NCBI GenBank assembly: GCA_016937975.1
Contig: JAFGVN010000113.1
Location: 1-64,000 of the forward strand
Length of the DNA: 64,000 nt
DNA from: Clostridia bacterium
GTDB taxonomy: Bacteria; Bacillota; Clostridia; Peptostreptococcales; Acidaminobacteraceae
Reading direction: 5' to 3'
The notes under the pieces were generated by a model, which had not been told where the DNA came from, did not search any database, and was given only the letters and a program-made list of their open reading frames with translations. Positions 33,682 to 41,770 of this stretch are shown here, piece after piece (positions within the stretch are counted from its first letter, which is position 1; each line of letters starts with the position of its first letter). The translations under genes were made by a program, and so were the position numbers.

Positions 33682-34461
33682 ATGGACAGTCAATATGACT
33701 TGAGATTAGAAAATGTTAGTGTTTATTATGGTTCAGTAAAGGCCTTAGAGGATATTACCTTTGAAGTTAAAAATAATGATTTCATAGGCATTATTGGTCC
33801 TAATGGTGGAGGTAAGAGTACTTTAATCAAAGCGCTTTTAGGTCAAGTACCCTTAAATAGTGGAAAGATTTCCATTAATCCAGAAAAAACCATTGGATAT
33901 GTGCCACAGTTTGCTGAGTTTGACCAGAGCTTTCCAATATGTGTGGAAGAAGTTGTACTGTCAGGTTTGATTGGTCAGAAAAAAGTATTTTTCAAAAAAT
34001 ACAACAAGGAAGATATTGATACAGCATACTGCCTAATGAAAAAACTTGGAATCTTAGAGTTGAAAGAGAAACAGATTGGTGAGTTGTCTGGCGGCCAATT
34101 ACAGAAGGTTTTGGTTGCAAGGGCATTAATCTCAAATCCAGGGATTTTGCTTTTGGATGAACCAACTGCTAGTCTGGATGTACAAGTTAAGAAAGAAATT
34201 TATGAGATTTTAAAAAATGTAAGTAATGAAGTCACTGTATTAATCATAACCCATGATATTGCCGAAATTTTTTCATATGTGAAAAGTGTTGCTTATATAA
34301 ACAAAAATTTGCATTATCATGGCAGTGATTCAAAAATGAGAAAAAATGTTTTGGAATTGACAACAGGGTGTCCAATAGAAGATTTAGTTAGAAAAGAAGA
34401 AGAGTTAATGGAAGATTTCATTAAAACGGGAGACAAATATCATGATCAATGCCATTTTTAA
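33682..34461 (+). CDS. znuC: Zinc ABC transporter ATP-binding protein
   Basis: The protein has 259 residues. It is a single ABC ATPase domain, with Walker A GPNGGGKST (about 41-49), signature LSGGQLQKVLVAR and Walker B ILLLDEPTASLD. The segment GYVPQFAEFDQSFPICVEEVV is the metal-transporter Q-loop type. It energises the permease encoded by the next gene, which it overlaps by 20 bp. It is separated from znuA only by the opposite-strand regulator gene. The start has an AAGGAG ribosome binding site. Confidence 0.9.
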   Translation: MDSQYDLRLENVSVYYGSVKALEDITFEVKNNDFIGIIGPNGGGKSTLIKALLGQVPLNSGKISINPEKTIGYVPQFAEFDQSFPICVEEVVLSGLIGQKKVFFKKYNKEDIDTAYCLMKKLGILELKEKQIGELSGGQLQKVLVARALISNPGILLLDEPTASLDVQVKKEIYEILKNVSNEVTVLIITHDIAEIFSYVKSVAYINKNLHYHGSDSKMRKNVLELTTGCPIEDLVRKEEELMEDFIKTGDKYHDQCHF

Positions 34462-35251
34462 GTATTCATTTATGCAAAATGCCGTATTAGCAGCTGTTAT
34501 GGCAAGTGTTATTTGTGGCATTATTGGAACCATAATTGTTGAGAAAAAGCTGGTGAGTATGTCCGGTGGTATTGCCCATTCCTCTTTTGGTGGCATTGGT
34601 CTAGGCTATTTGCTTAATGTACCACCGATTTTAACTGGTATGCTCTTTGCTATTTTGGCTTCAATTAGTCTACCGATGATCAAGAGAAAGACAGATACCA
34701 ATGCAGATACTTTAATTGGTGTGTTTTGGGCAACTGGTATGGCTCTTGGTATTTTATTTATAGGTTTAACACCGGGATATCCGCCAGATATGACATCATA
34801 TTTGTTTGGTGATATATTAACAGTCTCAAGCTTATATTTGGTGCTCATGGGCATTTTAGGCGTTATTTTGGTGGTTTTATTAACAAGTATGTTTAAGTAT
34901 TGGAGAATTTACTTGTTTGATGAAGCTTATATGAAGGTTTTAAAGATCAATGTCAATTGGTTCGAAAAGATTTTGTATATCATGATTGCCATGAGTATTG
35001 TCTTGTTAATAAAGGTAGTCGGTATGATTTTGGCCATAGCTTTATTGACGATACCACCTGCCATTGCAAAGTTATATTCAAAGAATTTAGGCCGTCTCAT
35101 GATTACTTCTACAGTTATCAGCTTAGGGATCAGTTTGTTGGGATTGACACTCTCATACTATTTTAATATTCCTTCAGGTGCCACAATTATCTTGTTGGCG
35201 GCAGTACTTTATATGATAAGTTATTACATTAAAAAAATTCTGTTTAAGTAA
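34442..35251 (+). CDS. znuB: Zinc ABC transporter permease
   Basis: The protein has 269 residues and eight to nine membrane segments of the ABC-3 (ZnuB/MntB) family. The motif SMSGGIAHSSFGGIGLGYLL and the later segment RTDTNADTLIGVFWATGMALGILF-like (KTDTNADTLIGVFWATGMALG) are characteristic. It forms the membrane channel for the ZnuA-ZnuC importer. The start lies 20 bp inside the end of znuC. A stem-loop with T-rich tail follows. Confidence 0.88.
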   Translation: MINAIFKYSFMQNAVLAAVMASVICGIIGTIIVEKKLVSMSGGIAHSSFGGIGLGYLLNVPPILTGMLFAILASISLPMIKRKTDTNADTLIGVFWATGMALGILFIGLTPGYPPDMTSYLFGDILTVSSLYLVLMGILGVILVVLLTSMFKYWRIYLFDEAYMKVLKINVNWFEKILYIMIAMSIVLLIKVVGMILAIALLTIPPAIAKLYSKNLGRLMITSTVISLGISLLGLTLSYYFNIPSGATIILLAAVLYMISYYIKKILFK

Positions 35252-35258
35252 AAAAGTG

Positions 35259-35289
35259 AAGAACCTTGCACTGCAAGGTTCTTTGATTT
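35259..35289 (+). terminator. Terminator of the zinc uptake genes
   Basis: AAGAACCTTGCA (35259-35270) pairs with TGCAAGGTTCTT (35272-35283), followed by T-rich sequence. It lies between convergent genes. Confidence 0.8.
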
Positions 35290-35292
35290 TAA

Positions 35293-35589
35293 TTATTTTT
35301 GTCCAAATTGACTCATAAACATAAGAGCCATTTCGATTGCTTTTGCGATTTCATTTTCTATAATAGTCTTTGAAGCTTCAGAAGTACCTGGTTGTACTGT
35401 AACTCTAAAAGTTGTTTTAGAGACTTCCAGTTGTACAAAGTTTTCATTTAAAGCGTTCATTGCTGTTTCTCTCAACATCTTCTTCGCTTGCTCGTCCTGT
35501 AAGTAATTTTGAAAATTTTCTTGAATTGCAACAACAATTCGTTCTTGTTCATCGATGGTAATCGATTTAATAAACATAGATTGTTCCAT
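35293..35589 (-). CDS. Small hypothetical protein downstream of 5-FCL
   Basis: The protein has 98 residues: strands near the N-terminus (FIKSITIDEQERIVVAI) and centre, an amphipathic helix at about 20-45, and a C-terminal helix (SKTIIENEIAKAIEMALMFMSQ). No family is recognised. It shares its first base with the last base of the 5-FCL stop codon, so the two are co-translated. Its position is the only hint of role. Confidence 0.6.
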   Translation of the reverse strand: MEQSMFIKSITIDEQERIVVAIQENFQNYLQDEQAKKMLRETAMNALNENFVQLEVSKTTFRVTVQPGTSEASKTIIENEIAKAIEMALMFMSQFGQK

Positions 35590-36167
35590 TATATCACTCC
35601 TTGTAACTGATTGTTAAATATCATGACTTTAGACTCTGTGATAATAGCATCCATTTTAAAATCATGATCCTCCTTAGGGACATATTCTGCAACTTGGCAA
35701 TCAAATGCCAAGGCGATTACCATTGTACACCTATTTTTCTTTTCAAGCAAGCGATCATAAAAGCCACCACCATATCCCAAACGATATCCCTCTTTATCAA
35801 AGGCAACACCAGGTGCCAAAATAAGATCTAATTTATCTGGTTGAATTTGGTACTCATCTGTTGGTTCTAGAATACCAAACTTCGATTTTACCAGTTGTGA
35901 AATATCTTTGATCCAATGTAAGGTCATAGTCTTTGTTTTCATATCAACTTTAGGTAAAATAAGATGATGATGTTTTAAGACATATTCAATTAATGCACTG
36001 GTTTTGACTTCATTTCTAAAATCCATATAAAGCATGATATTTGATTTCTCATGAAATAGGTGAGACTCTAAAAGGGTTTCAGTAATAACTTTGCTTTTTT
36101 CTCTGACTTGTTCCTCATTGAGTTCAGATCTGATTTGAAGCATTTTCTTTCTAAAATCTTTTTTCAT
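35589..36167 (-). CDS. 5-formyltetrahydrofolate cyclo-ligase
   Basis: The protein has 192 residues and is of the MTHFS/YgfA family. It uses ATP to convert 5-formyl-THF to 5,10-methenyl-THF and so restores the folate pool. The start KDFRKKMLQIRSELNEEQV, the segment MYMDFRNEVKTSALI and the C-terminal signature PGVAFDKEGYRLGYGGGFYDRLL fit. The reading frame remains open to 36284. The family start suggests the ATG at 36167, with the ATG at 36179 also possible; neither has a strong ribosome binding site. A clear promoter lies about 65 bp upstream. Confidence 0.85.
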   Translation of the reverse strand: MKKDFRKKMLQIRSELNEEQVREKSKVITETLLESHLFHEKSNIMLYMDFRNEVKTSALIEYVLKHHHLILPKVDMKTKTMTLHWIKDISQLVKSKFGILEPTDEYQIQPDKLDLILAPGVAFDKEGYRLGYGGGFYDRLLEKKNRCTMVIALAFDCQVAEYVPKEDHDFKMDAIITESKVMIFNNQLQGVI

Positions 36168-36231
36168 TTTTTCATCCATTCTTATATTGTCTCTAGCCAT
36201 AAGTGGGTTTTTATAACTACAATTTGAGAGA

Positions 36232-36260
36232 AGTATATCATGGAACAACTCTTGATTCAA
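36232..36260 (-). promoter_or_regulatory. Promoter of the 5-FCL gene
   Basis: On the minus strand TTGAAT (36255-36260) and TATACT (36232-36237) are 17 bp apart, with TGA just before the -10. This rules out translation of 5-FCL from starts upstream of about 36225. Confidence 0.65.
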
Positions 36261-36318
36261 TGATCCAAGGAAAACCCTATTCAATATTTGGCTATAGAAT
36301 TTATGGACTAAAAGAGAA

Positions 36319-36346
36319 CAACCGTGACTTAAGTCGTGGGAGGTTT
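36319..36346. repeat. Stem-loop resembling an IS200/IS605 right end
   Basis: CCGTGACTTAAGTCGTGG (36322-36339) folds into a GACTTAAGTC hairpin extended by G-T and C-G pairs, followed by GAGGTTTAAAG. Right ends of IS200/IS605 (TnpB/omega-RNA) elements carry similar hairpins followed by GGGAGG. No tnpA or tnpB is present, so at most it is a remnant. Confidence 0.35.
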
Positions 36347-36397
36347 AAAGTAATAAAAAAATTCTTATAAATACGTTATAATGTAAGTGGAGGCATT

Positions 36398-37204
36398 ATG
36401 AAAATAAATCAAAAAAATGAAGTGGTCTTTTTAACCTTTGACCAATGGGAAGATAGAGCAAAGTTAGTTGCTGTACACAGTACAAGAATCGGAGGGGTCA
36501 GTGAAAATGGATTTACATCGATGAATCTTGGATTTGCAAGAGGCGATAACCAGGATAGGGTCCATGAGAATTATAGAAGATTTTCAGAGGGAATTGAGGT
36601 TCCTTTAGAAAAACTGGTTTTATCGGATCAATGGCATCACAATGAAATTTTGGAAGTTGAAGCATCACATGAGGGAATGGGTATTTTCAAGACTAGAAAT
36701 TATCATGATGTAGATGGACTTTTCACGACCTTGAAGGAACTACCTTTGGTTACTTTCTATGCAGATTGTGTACCTATTTATTTCTATGATCCTGTTTTAG
36801 AGGCCATTGGCATGGCCCATGCAGGTTGGAGAGGAACAGCTTCTCAAATTGTATTGGATATGTTAAGGTTATTCCAAAAAAAGGGTAGTCAGATTGAAAA
36901 CATTGAAGTCAGTATAGGTCCGGCTGTTTGTCAAAAATGCTATCAAGTTGATCAAAAGGTTATAGATGCAATGGATTTTAACTTTGCTATAGATCATATT
37001 ATAACATACAGTGAAGAAGAGGACCGTTATTATATTGATTTAAAAAATATAAACAAAGAAATTTTAGTACATGCAGGTGTTTTAAAAGATAAAATTGAAG
37101 TGACGCATCATTGTACTGCCTGTGAAGAAGAATTGTTCTTTTCCCATAGAAGGCAAGGAAACCATAGAGGCACCCAAATAGGTGTCATGATGATAAGGGA
37201 ATAA
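36398..37204 (+). CDS. pgeF: PgeF/YlmD family (laccase-domain) protein
   Basis: The protein has 268 residues. The Cys-His metal site of this family is visible in VTFYADCVPIYFYDP and AIGMAHAGWRGTASQIV, with further histidines in the C-terminal HHCTACEEELFFSHRRQGNHRGTQIGV. Members have been called polyphenol oxidases. The E. coli homologue is a peptidoglycan-editing factor, and others are purine nucleoside phosphorylases. A TATAAT at about 36380 and GTGGAGGC ahead of the ATG are visible. It heads a run of closely spaced genes. Confidence 0.9.
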   Translation: MKINQKNEVVFLTFDQWEDRAKLVAVHSTRIGGVSENGFTSMNLGFARGDNQDRVHENYRRFSEGIEVPLEKLVLSDQWHHNEILEVEASHEGMGIFKTRNYHDVDGLFTTLKELPLVTFYADCVPIYFYDPVLEAIGMAHAGWRGTASQIVLDMLRLFQKKGSQIENIEVSIGPAVCQKCYQVDQKVIDAMDFNFAIDHIITYSEEEDRYYIDLKNINKEILVHAGVLKDKIEVTHHCTACEEELFFSHRRQGNHRGTQIGVMMIRE

Positions 37205-37206
37205 TT

Positions 37207-37791
37207 ATGAGAATTTACAATTACGAAATCTTAAACGAAATACAAAAAAGATGGTCGCCACGCGCATTTAGTGAAGAGAGCGTATCCAATGAGGATTTAG
37301 AAGCCATCATGGAAGCAGCAAGGTACGCCCCATCATGTTTTAATGAACAGCCTTGGTTGTATCTAGTTGCTGATGATGAACCTTCTTTAAATGTAATGCG
37401 TGAGTTGTTGATGGAAAAAAATTGGCTGTGGGCGAAAAAAGCCCCTGTTTTAATCATGGTGTTATGTAAAAATAAATTTGAACATAATGATAAGGACAAT
37501 GCTTATTGTTCCTTTGATACAGGAACTTCATGGGGCTACTTAAGTTTGGAGGCTACAAAAAGAGGGTATCAAACCCATGCCATGGCAGGTTTTAGAAAGA
37601 AAACTGCAAGAGAAGTTTTAAATATTCCTGAAGTTTATACTCCCCTTGCCATGATCGCTCTTGGACGACCAGGTTTAATAGAAGACTTGCCAGAGGCATT
37701 CAGAGAAAAGGAAAGTCCAAATACGAGAAAGCCTTTAAACGAAGTGATGGTAAAAATAGATTATTTTGGAGGATTAAATGAAGAAAACTAA
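37207..37791 (+). CDS. Nitroreductase family protein
   Basis: The protein has 194 residues and the FMN-dependent nitroreductase fold. The N-terminal part has RWSPRAFSEESVSNEDLEAI and the FMN-binding segment AARYAPSCFNEQPWLYLV. The central GTSWGYLSLEATKRGYQTHAMAGF and the late ALGRPG complete the fold. The physiological substrate is unknown. It starts 3 bp after pgeF and overlaps the next gene by 14 bp, so the three are likely co-translated. Confidence 0.88.
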   Translation: MRIYNYEILNEIQKRWSPRAFSEESVSNEDLEAIMEAARYAPSCFNEQPWLYLVADDEPSLNVMRELLMEKNWLWAKKAPVLIMVLCKNKFEHNDKDNAYCSFDTGTSWGYLSLEATKRGYQTHAMAGFRKKTAREVLNIPEVYTPLAMIALGRPGLIEDLPEAFREKESPNTRKPLNEVMVKIDYFGGLNEEN

Positions 37792-38251
37792 TGCCATGCG
37801 TTTGTTGGATCAAGGGGAAATCTCCTATGACATTTTAGCCTATGAAGCAGAAGATGGAGCCATTGATGGTTTGGCAGTTGCAGAAAAAGTAAATCGATCG
37901 AAAGAAGAAGTTTTCAAAACCCTAATTGTACAAGGTGCGAGTAAGCAATATTATGTATGCATGATTCCTGTAGAGGCACACTTAAGTTTAAAAAAGGTTG
38001 CAAAAGCATCAAAAGAAAAGAAAGTTGAAATGATAGCAGTTAAAGATCTTTTATCAGTTTCTGGATATGTAAGAGGTGGATGTTCACCGATAGGGATGAA
38101 AAAGGATTTTCCTACATTCATTCACGAGGATATTGAAATTCTTGATCGCGTTGTGTTTTCAGGGGGAAAAATTGGTTTGCAAATTGAAATGCAACCGAAG
38201 GATCTCTTGAAGATGACGAATGCATCTGTTGTTGATATAACAGAAGTATAA
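37778..38251 (+). CDS. YbaK/EbsC-type aminoacyl-tRNA deacylase
   Basis: The protein has 157 residues and the YbaK domain fold. The segments TLIVQGASKQYYVCMIPVEAHLSLKKVAKA and VSGYVRGGCSPIGMKK are the family signatures. The conserved lysine lies in EVFKTLIV. YbaK hydrolyses Cys-tRNA(Pro) mischarged by prolyl-tRNA synthetase. It overlaps the nitroreductase gene by 14 bp, in a different frame. Confidence 0.9.
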   Translation: MKKTNAMRLLDQGEISYDILAYEAEDGAIDGLAVAEKVNRSKEEVFKTLIVQGASKQYYVCMIPVEAHLSLKKVAKASKEKKVEMIAVKDLLSVSGYVRGGCSPIGMKKDFPTFIHEDIEILDRVVFSGGKIGLQIEMQPKDLLKMTNASVVDITEV

Positions 38252-38264
38252 AGAATTTATAAAA

Positions 38265-38292
38265 TACCATATTAATCTGTACTAATATGGTA
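38265..38292. promoter_or_regulatory. 10-bp inverted repeat over the adenosyltransferase promoter
   Basis: TACCATATTA (38265-38274) and TAATATGGTA (38283-38292) form a perfect inverted repeat with an 8-nt spacer. A TACAAT at 38291-38296 serves as a possible -10 and overlaps the right arm. No T run follows, so an operator is more likely than a terminator. Confidence 0.55.
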
Positions 38293-38327
38293 CAATATAG
38301 TCAAAATCATACGGAAAGGGAGTAACT

Positions 38328-38870
38328 ATGAAAGTATATACTAAGACTGGTGATAAAGGTACAACGAGTTTATATGATGGCACACGTGTACCAAAGGATT
38401 ATATTAGAGTAGAAAGTTATGGCACCATTGATGAATTGAATTCAAGTTTGGGACTAGCTAAGAATTACATTGATGAACCTGAAATTAAAGAACTGGTTTC
38501 TAAGCTTCAAAGATCATTGTTTGATGTAGCAGGAGAGCTTGCAACATCGGATTATAATAAGTTTAAAACACGTGTAACGGATAAGGACATTGAATATCTT
38601 GAAAAGCAAATTGATCACTTCACACAAATCATGGATCAGGAAAATTGCTTTATTCTTCCTGGAAGTAATTTAAGCAGTGGGCATCTTCATGTGGCAAGAA
38701 CCATATGTAGAAGAGCTGAAAGAAGAATGATTACTTTAAGGGAGAGTGAACCTATCAGTGATACGGTACTAAAATATGTCAACAGACTATCAGATACAAT
38801 ATATGCCATCGCACGGTTTTTAGAATCTGAATTGACATACATTGAATTTGGCAAAGAACATAATTATTAA
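38328..38870 (+). CDS. PduO-type ATP:cob(I)alamin adenosyltransferase
   Basis: The protein has 180 residues. The N-terminal ATP motif KVYTKTGDKGTTSLYDGTRVPKD and the segment VESYGTIDELNSSLGLAK identify the PduO family. The C-terminal helix LHVARTICRRAERRM carries the catalytic arginine and the RRAE motif. It adds the upper adenosyl ligand to cobalamin for B12 enzymes. None of those enzymes are in the window. GGAAAGGGAG precedes the ATG, and an inverted repeat covers the promoter. Confidence 0.95.
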   Translation: MKVYTKTGDKGTTSLYDGTRVPKDYIRVESYGTIDELNSSLGLAKNYIDEPEIKELVSKLQRSLFDVAGELATSDYNKFKTRVTDKDIEYLEKQIDHFTQIMDQENCFILPGSNLSSGHLHVARTICRRAERRMITLRESEPISDTVLKYVNRLSDTIYAIARFLESELTYIEFGKEHNY

Positions 38871-38890
38871 GAGTGAAATGGTATTGTAAC

Positions 38891-38932
38891 ATCCCTCCAC
38901 ATCTAAATTTGTTAAAATTAGATAGGAGGGAT
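38891..38932 (+). promoter_or_regulatory. Stem-loop that masks the ribosome binding site of the next gene
   Basis: ATCCCTCC (38891-38898) pairs with GGAGGGAT (38925-38932), and ATCTAA (38901-38906) pairs with TTAGAT (38918-38923). Together they form a 14-bp hairpin broken only by a small internal loop. GGAGGG is the ribosome binding site for the ATG at 38939. If transcribed, it should hide the site. Confidence 0.6.
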
Positions 38933-38938
38933 ATTATT

Positions 38939-39931
38939 ATGAAAACAATGGAAGAATTAACAAGACTAGGTCGTATTAGACGATGTAGGTCTTATATGAT
39001 AGAGGCTTTAGAATCTTATGCTATTGAAGTGAAAAAGATCAGTTTCTTAACTGAGGCCACAAATGTCTTTTATAAAGTTGTGGACCAAAATGATGAAGTT
39101 TATGTCATGAAACTTTATGAGGAATTATCTTCAAATCTTGAAGATAGTCTAGTTGAAATAAATTTTTTGGAACTGGTTAAGGAAAAGACTGACATACATG
39201 TACCAGAAGTTGTTAAGAATAGATACCATGAAAAAATAACGATTTTGGAGAAAGCGCATGAGAAGTATCCTAAAAGAGTGGTGGTTTATAAGTGGTTGCC
39301 TGGAAAGGACTATGAAGGCAATGAGTCTTTAGATTATTTTAAGCAAATTGGCAAAGTAATGGGAACATTGCATGAACTAACGGAACACTATGTGGTACCA
39401 GACCATTTACATCCAAAAAAAATAAATCAAGTGTTTTATTATGCTGGTGATGCACCTTTTTACTTAAAGGAAAAACATAAATCTTTTGTTACACCACGGT
39501 ATAAACAAGTCATGGAGACCTTAAAGCCCATTTTAGATCATGGGTTAAATCAAATGTATGAAAATAAGACGCCAATCATGATCCATGGTGATTTTAACCC
39601 CTATAATATTAGAGTAAAAGAGAATCAAGTATATTTACTGGATTTTGAAGATGCATCTTTGGCTTTTCCAGTTCATGATATTGCTATTTTATTTTACTAT
39701 TATCGTTTTGATGAAAAATACCTGGACTATCAAAAGGCTTTTTATGAAGGTTATAAAAGTATTAAACCTGATTACATCGTTCAAGAGGAAACCATTGAAA
39801 TGATTATGGCTGCCCGAGATCTGAATTTCTTGAACTATATTTTGGAAATCTCAGATGATCCAATGGATTATATCGAAAGAAATTTAAATAGACTAGAAGC
39901 ATATATGCAGAAAAGAAAAATTGGTTATTGA
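38939..39931 (+). CDS. APH-fold phosphotransferase
   Basis: The protein has 330 residues and the aminoglycoside-phosphotransferase/choline-kinase fold. The catalytic loop PIMIHGDFNPYNIRV and the metal motif VYLLDFEDASLAFPVHDIA are intact. An N-terminal segment (FLTEATNVFYKVVDQNDEVYVMKLY) carries the ATP-binding lysine. The family includes homoserine, choline, spore-coat CotS-like and drug kinases, and the substrate here is unknown. The ATG at 38939 is preceded by GGAGGG inside a hairpin. The upstream reading from 38873 has no binding site. Confidence 0.85.
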   Translation: MKTMEELTRLGRIRRCRSYMIEALESYAIEVKKISFLTEATNVFYKVVDQNDEVYVMKLYEELSSNLEDSLVEINFLELVKEKTDIHVPEVVKNRYHEKITILEKAHEKYPKRVVVYKWLPGKDYEGNESLDYFKQIGKVMGTLHELTEHYVVPDHLHPKKINQVFYYAGDAPFYLKEKHKSFVTPRYKQVMETLKPILDHGLNQMYENKTPIMIHGDFNPYNIRVKENQVYLLDFEDASLAFPVHDIAILFYYYRFDEKYLDYQKAFYEGYKSIKPDYIVQEETIEMIMAARDLNFLNYILEISDDPMDYIERNLNRLEAYMQKRKIGY

Positions 39932-39938
39932 TACAATA

Positions 39939-39968
39939 GAAAGAAGGAAGCTCGCGCTTCCTTCTTTC
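39939..39968. terminator. Stem-loop between convergent genes
   Basis: GAAAGAAGGAAGC (39939-39951) pairs perfectly with GCTTCCTTCTTTC (39956-39968). T runs are absent on both sides, so termination may be inefficient. Confidence 0.6.
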
Positions 39969-40019
39969 CTGTGAGAGTAAATATTTAAGAAAAGATGTGT
40001 ATCTTTTGGAGATCAAAAA

Positions 40020-41726
40020 TTATTTGTTGTTTTTCCAAATGTCCTTTAATTCTTTTTCTAGTGCTTTAAGATCATTATTTGGATCATTAAGGAGTGCTTC
40101 GATTTCAATTATACGATTAAGAATGGTTTCATCTTGAATATCAAGATCATTTATTTTATCGATAAACACTAGAATTGAGGACTTTAAAGAACTGATCTCA
40201 TCAGAATCATTATTTTCATCTGTTGAATCATCGTTGTCTTCTACATCGCCGTCTGTTGGATCATTTTCTTCTGTATCTTCTTGATTGATTGAGTCATTAT
40301 AATCTTTCCGATAAGTTTGCCATAAGTCCAAGGCCTCTTTTTTCAGAGTAACAGCGGTGCTCACCGTTAGTGTTTCTAAATCCATTGCATCAAAGGCTTT
40401 TAAGAATTCATCAACATCAGGGATATCACCAACTGGGATTATTCTTAAATCTTTTATTACCACCAACAAACTGTTGAGTAATTCTTCATCAACAGCTGAG
40501 GTGTTTTTATTACCAGATTGATCAGGTTTTTCATTATCATTTTTATCAGTACCTGGGTTTTCATTATCAGGTTTTTTATCTTCTGATTGACCAGGAACCC
40601 AAAGTTCTTTATAATCTTGTTTGATCTTATTCCAGAAGGTCGTAATTTCCTGCTTGAATTTAGCCAATTCTTGTTGAGAAAGTAAACTTAAATCACCAAT
40701 CTCTGCCAAATATGCATCTACTTCAGGAACAGTACCAGGTTGAATTTCTTCCAGATATCCAATAATTTCGTTGATACTTGAGATTAAACCATTTGTTTCT
40801 TGCTGAACGAGAAGGTCATATGCCTTAAGGAATTCATCTGCAGTTTTTGTTAATTCCTTATATGCGTCTGGAATTGTACCTTCTGCTATATAAAGTTGAA
40901 TAGCATCTTGAGATAAGAATTCAAGTAAAGCTTCATCTGGAGAAGGTATACTCAATAATGCTGTCATTGAAGCTTCAAACTTCTGGTAACCTTTCATATC
41001 TTTAACAACTGAAGCTACACTTTCTTTTACCACTTCACTGTTCATTAAAGTTTCACGCACTGGATTAGATTTAACTTCAGGATCATGGGTGATATTGGAT
41101 AATTCCATTTTACCTAAACTAACACCATTGGATTGTGCCTGTTTAGCAGTTTTCATATCACTTACAACATAATAAATTGTAACATTTCCCTCTAAATCCA
41201 ATGCTTCATTCAAGTAAGCTTCTATTTCTTCACTTAAGTTAATTTCATTTCTTTCTGCTGTAGATATTAAAACATAATTATCTTCTTGACTTAAATAATC
41301 ACGATGTTCTGCCAAGTGTAAAATATCACTGATTACAATGAGAATATCTTCATTAATCATATCCTCTGAAATAATGTCTTTTGCTTCTTCATTTAATGGA
41401 ATAACATCTTTTACAATATTATCATCATTAACGTGAATTTCGATACTTGGATTTATATCGATGGATACCACATTATAATCAAAATCATTACCTATGTTTG
41501 GTAGTATAAAGATTAAAGCAAATAAAGCTGCAAGGGTTGCTAGGGTGGCAGACATAGTTTTAATGGAAATCACTTTTGCTTTTTCCTCAAGGATGTCTTC
41601 TTCTAAAAACCATACCTTTTGTCCAACCGCTAGATTTCCTTTTATCTGAATTTTGTAATAAAGGTGGTTATCCGCAAGTACAATGGCGTACTCCTTCTTA
41701 ACCTTAAAGATTATTCCCTTATACAT
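40020..41726 (-). CDS. rsgI: RsgI-type anti-sigma factor with a repeat ectodomain
   Basis: The protein has 568 residues. An N-terminal cytoplasmic RsgI domain (about 1-54; YKGIIFKVKKEYAIVLADNH) precedes one membrane segment (about 57-76). The conserved SIDINPSIEI motif (about 88-97) is where RsgI proteins are cut between Asn and Pro. The extracellular part is not a carbohydrate-binding module. It contains three related repeats of about 55-60 residues (about 314-374, 416-477 and 512-565), joined by acidic linkers rich in Asp, Glu, Asn and Pro. The ATG at 41726 has AAGGAG 8 nt upstream. The partner sigma gene is 44 bp upstream. Confidence 0.85.
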   Translation of the reverse strand: MYKGIIFKVKKEYAIVLADNHLYYKIQIKGNLAVGQKVWFLEEDILEEKAKVISIKTMSATLATLAALFALIFILPNIGNDFDYNVVSIDINPSIEIHVNDDNIVKDVIPLNEEAKDIISEDMINEDILIVISDILHLAEHRDYLSQEDNYVLISTAERNEINLSEEIEAYLNEALDLEGNVTIYYVVSDMKTAKQAQSNGVSLGKMELSNITHDPEVKSNPVRETLMNSEVVKESVASVVKDMKGYQKFEASMTALLSIPSPDEALLEFLSQDAIQLYIAEGTIPDAYKELTKTADEFLKAYDLLVQQETNGLISSINEIIGYLEEIQPGTVPEVDAYLAEIGDLSLLSQQELAKFKQEITTFWNKIKQDYKELWVPGQSEDKKPDNENPGTDKNDNEKPDQSGNKNTSAVDEELLNSLLVVIKDLRIIPVGDIPDVDEFLKAFDAMDLETLTVSTAVTLKKEALDLWQTYRKDYNDSINQEDTEENDPTDGDVEDNDDSTDENNDSDEISSLKSSILVFIDKINDLDIQDETILNRIIEIEALLNDPNNDLKALEKELKDIWKNNK

Positions 41727-41770
41727 AAAGCATTCTCCTTCACTCATATGTAATACATTACATTACACAC

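Noticed and set aside
35422-36300. Long 5-FCL reading to 36284
   Set aside because: The first 39 residues do not belong to the family, and the likely promoter lies inside that segment.
36180-36360. Possible 6S RNA upstream of the 5-FCL gene
   Set aside because: The gene order recalls E. coli ssrS-ygfA, but I could not build the long 6S hairpin, and a good promoter for the 5-FCL gene lies within the segment.
38252-38327. Cobalamin riboswitch before the adenosyltransferase gene
   Set aside because: The interval is far too short for the aptamer and lacks its conserved B12 box.
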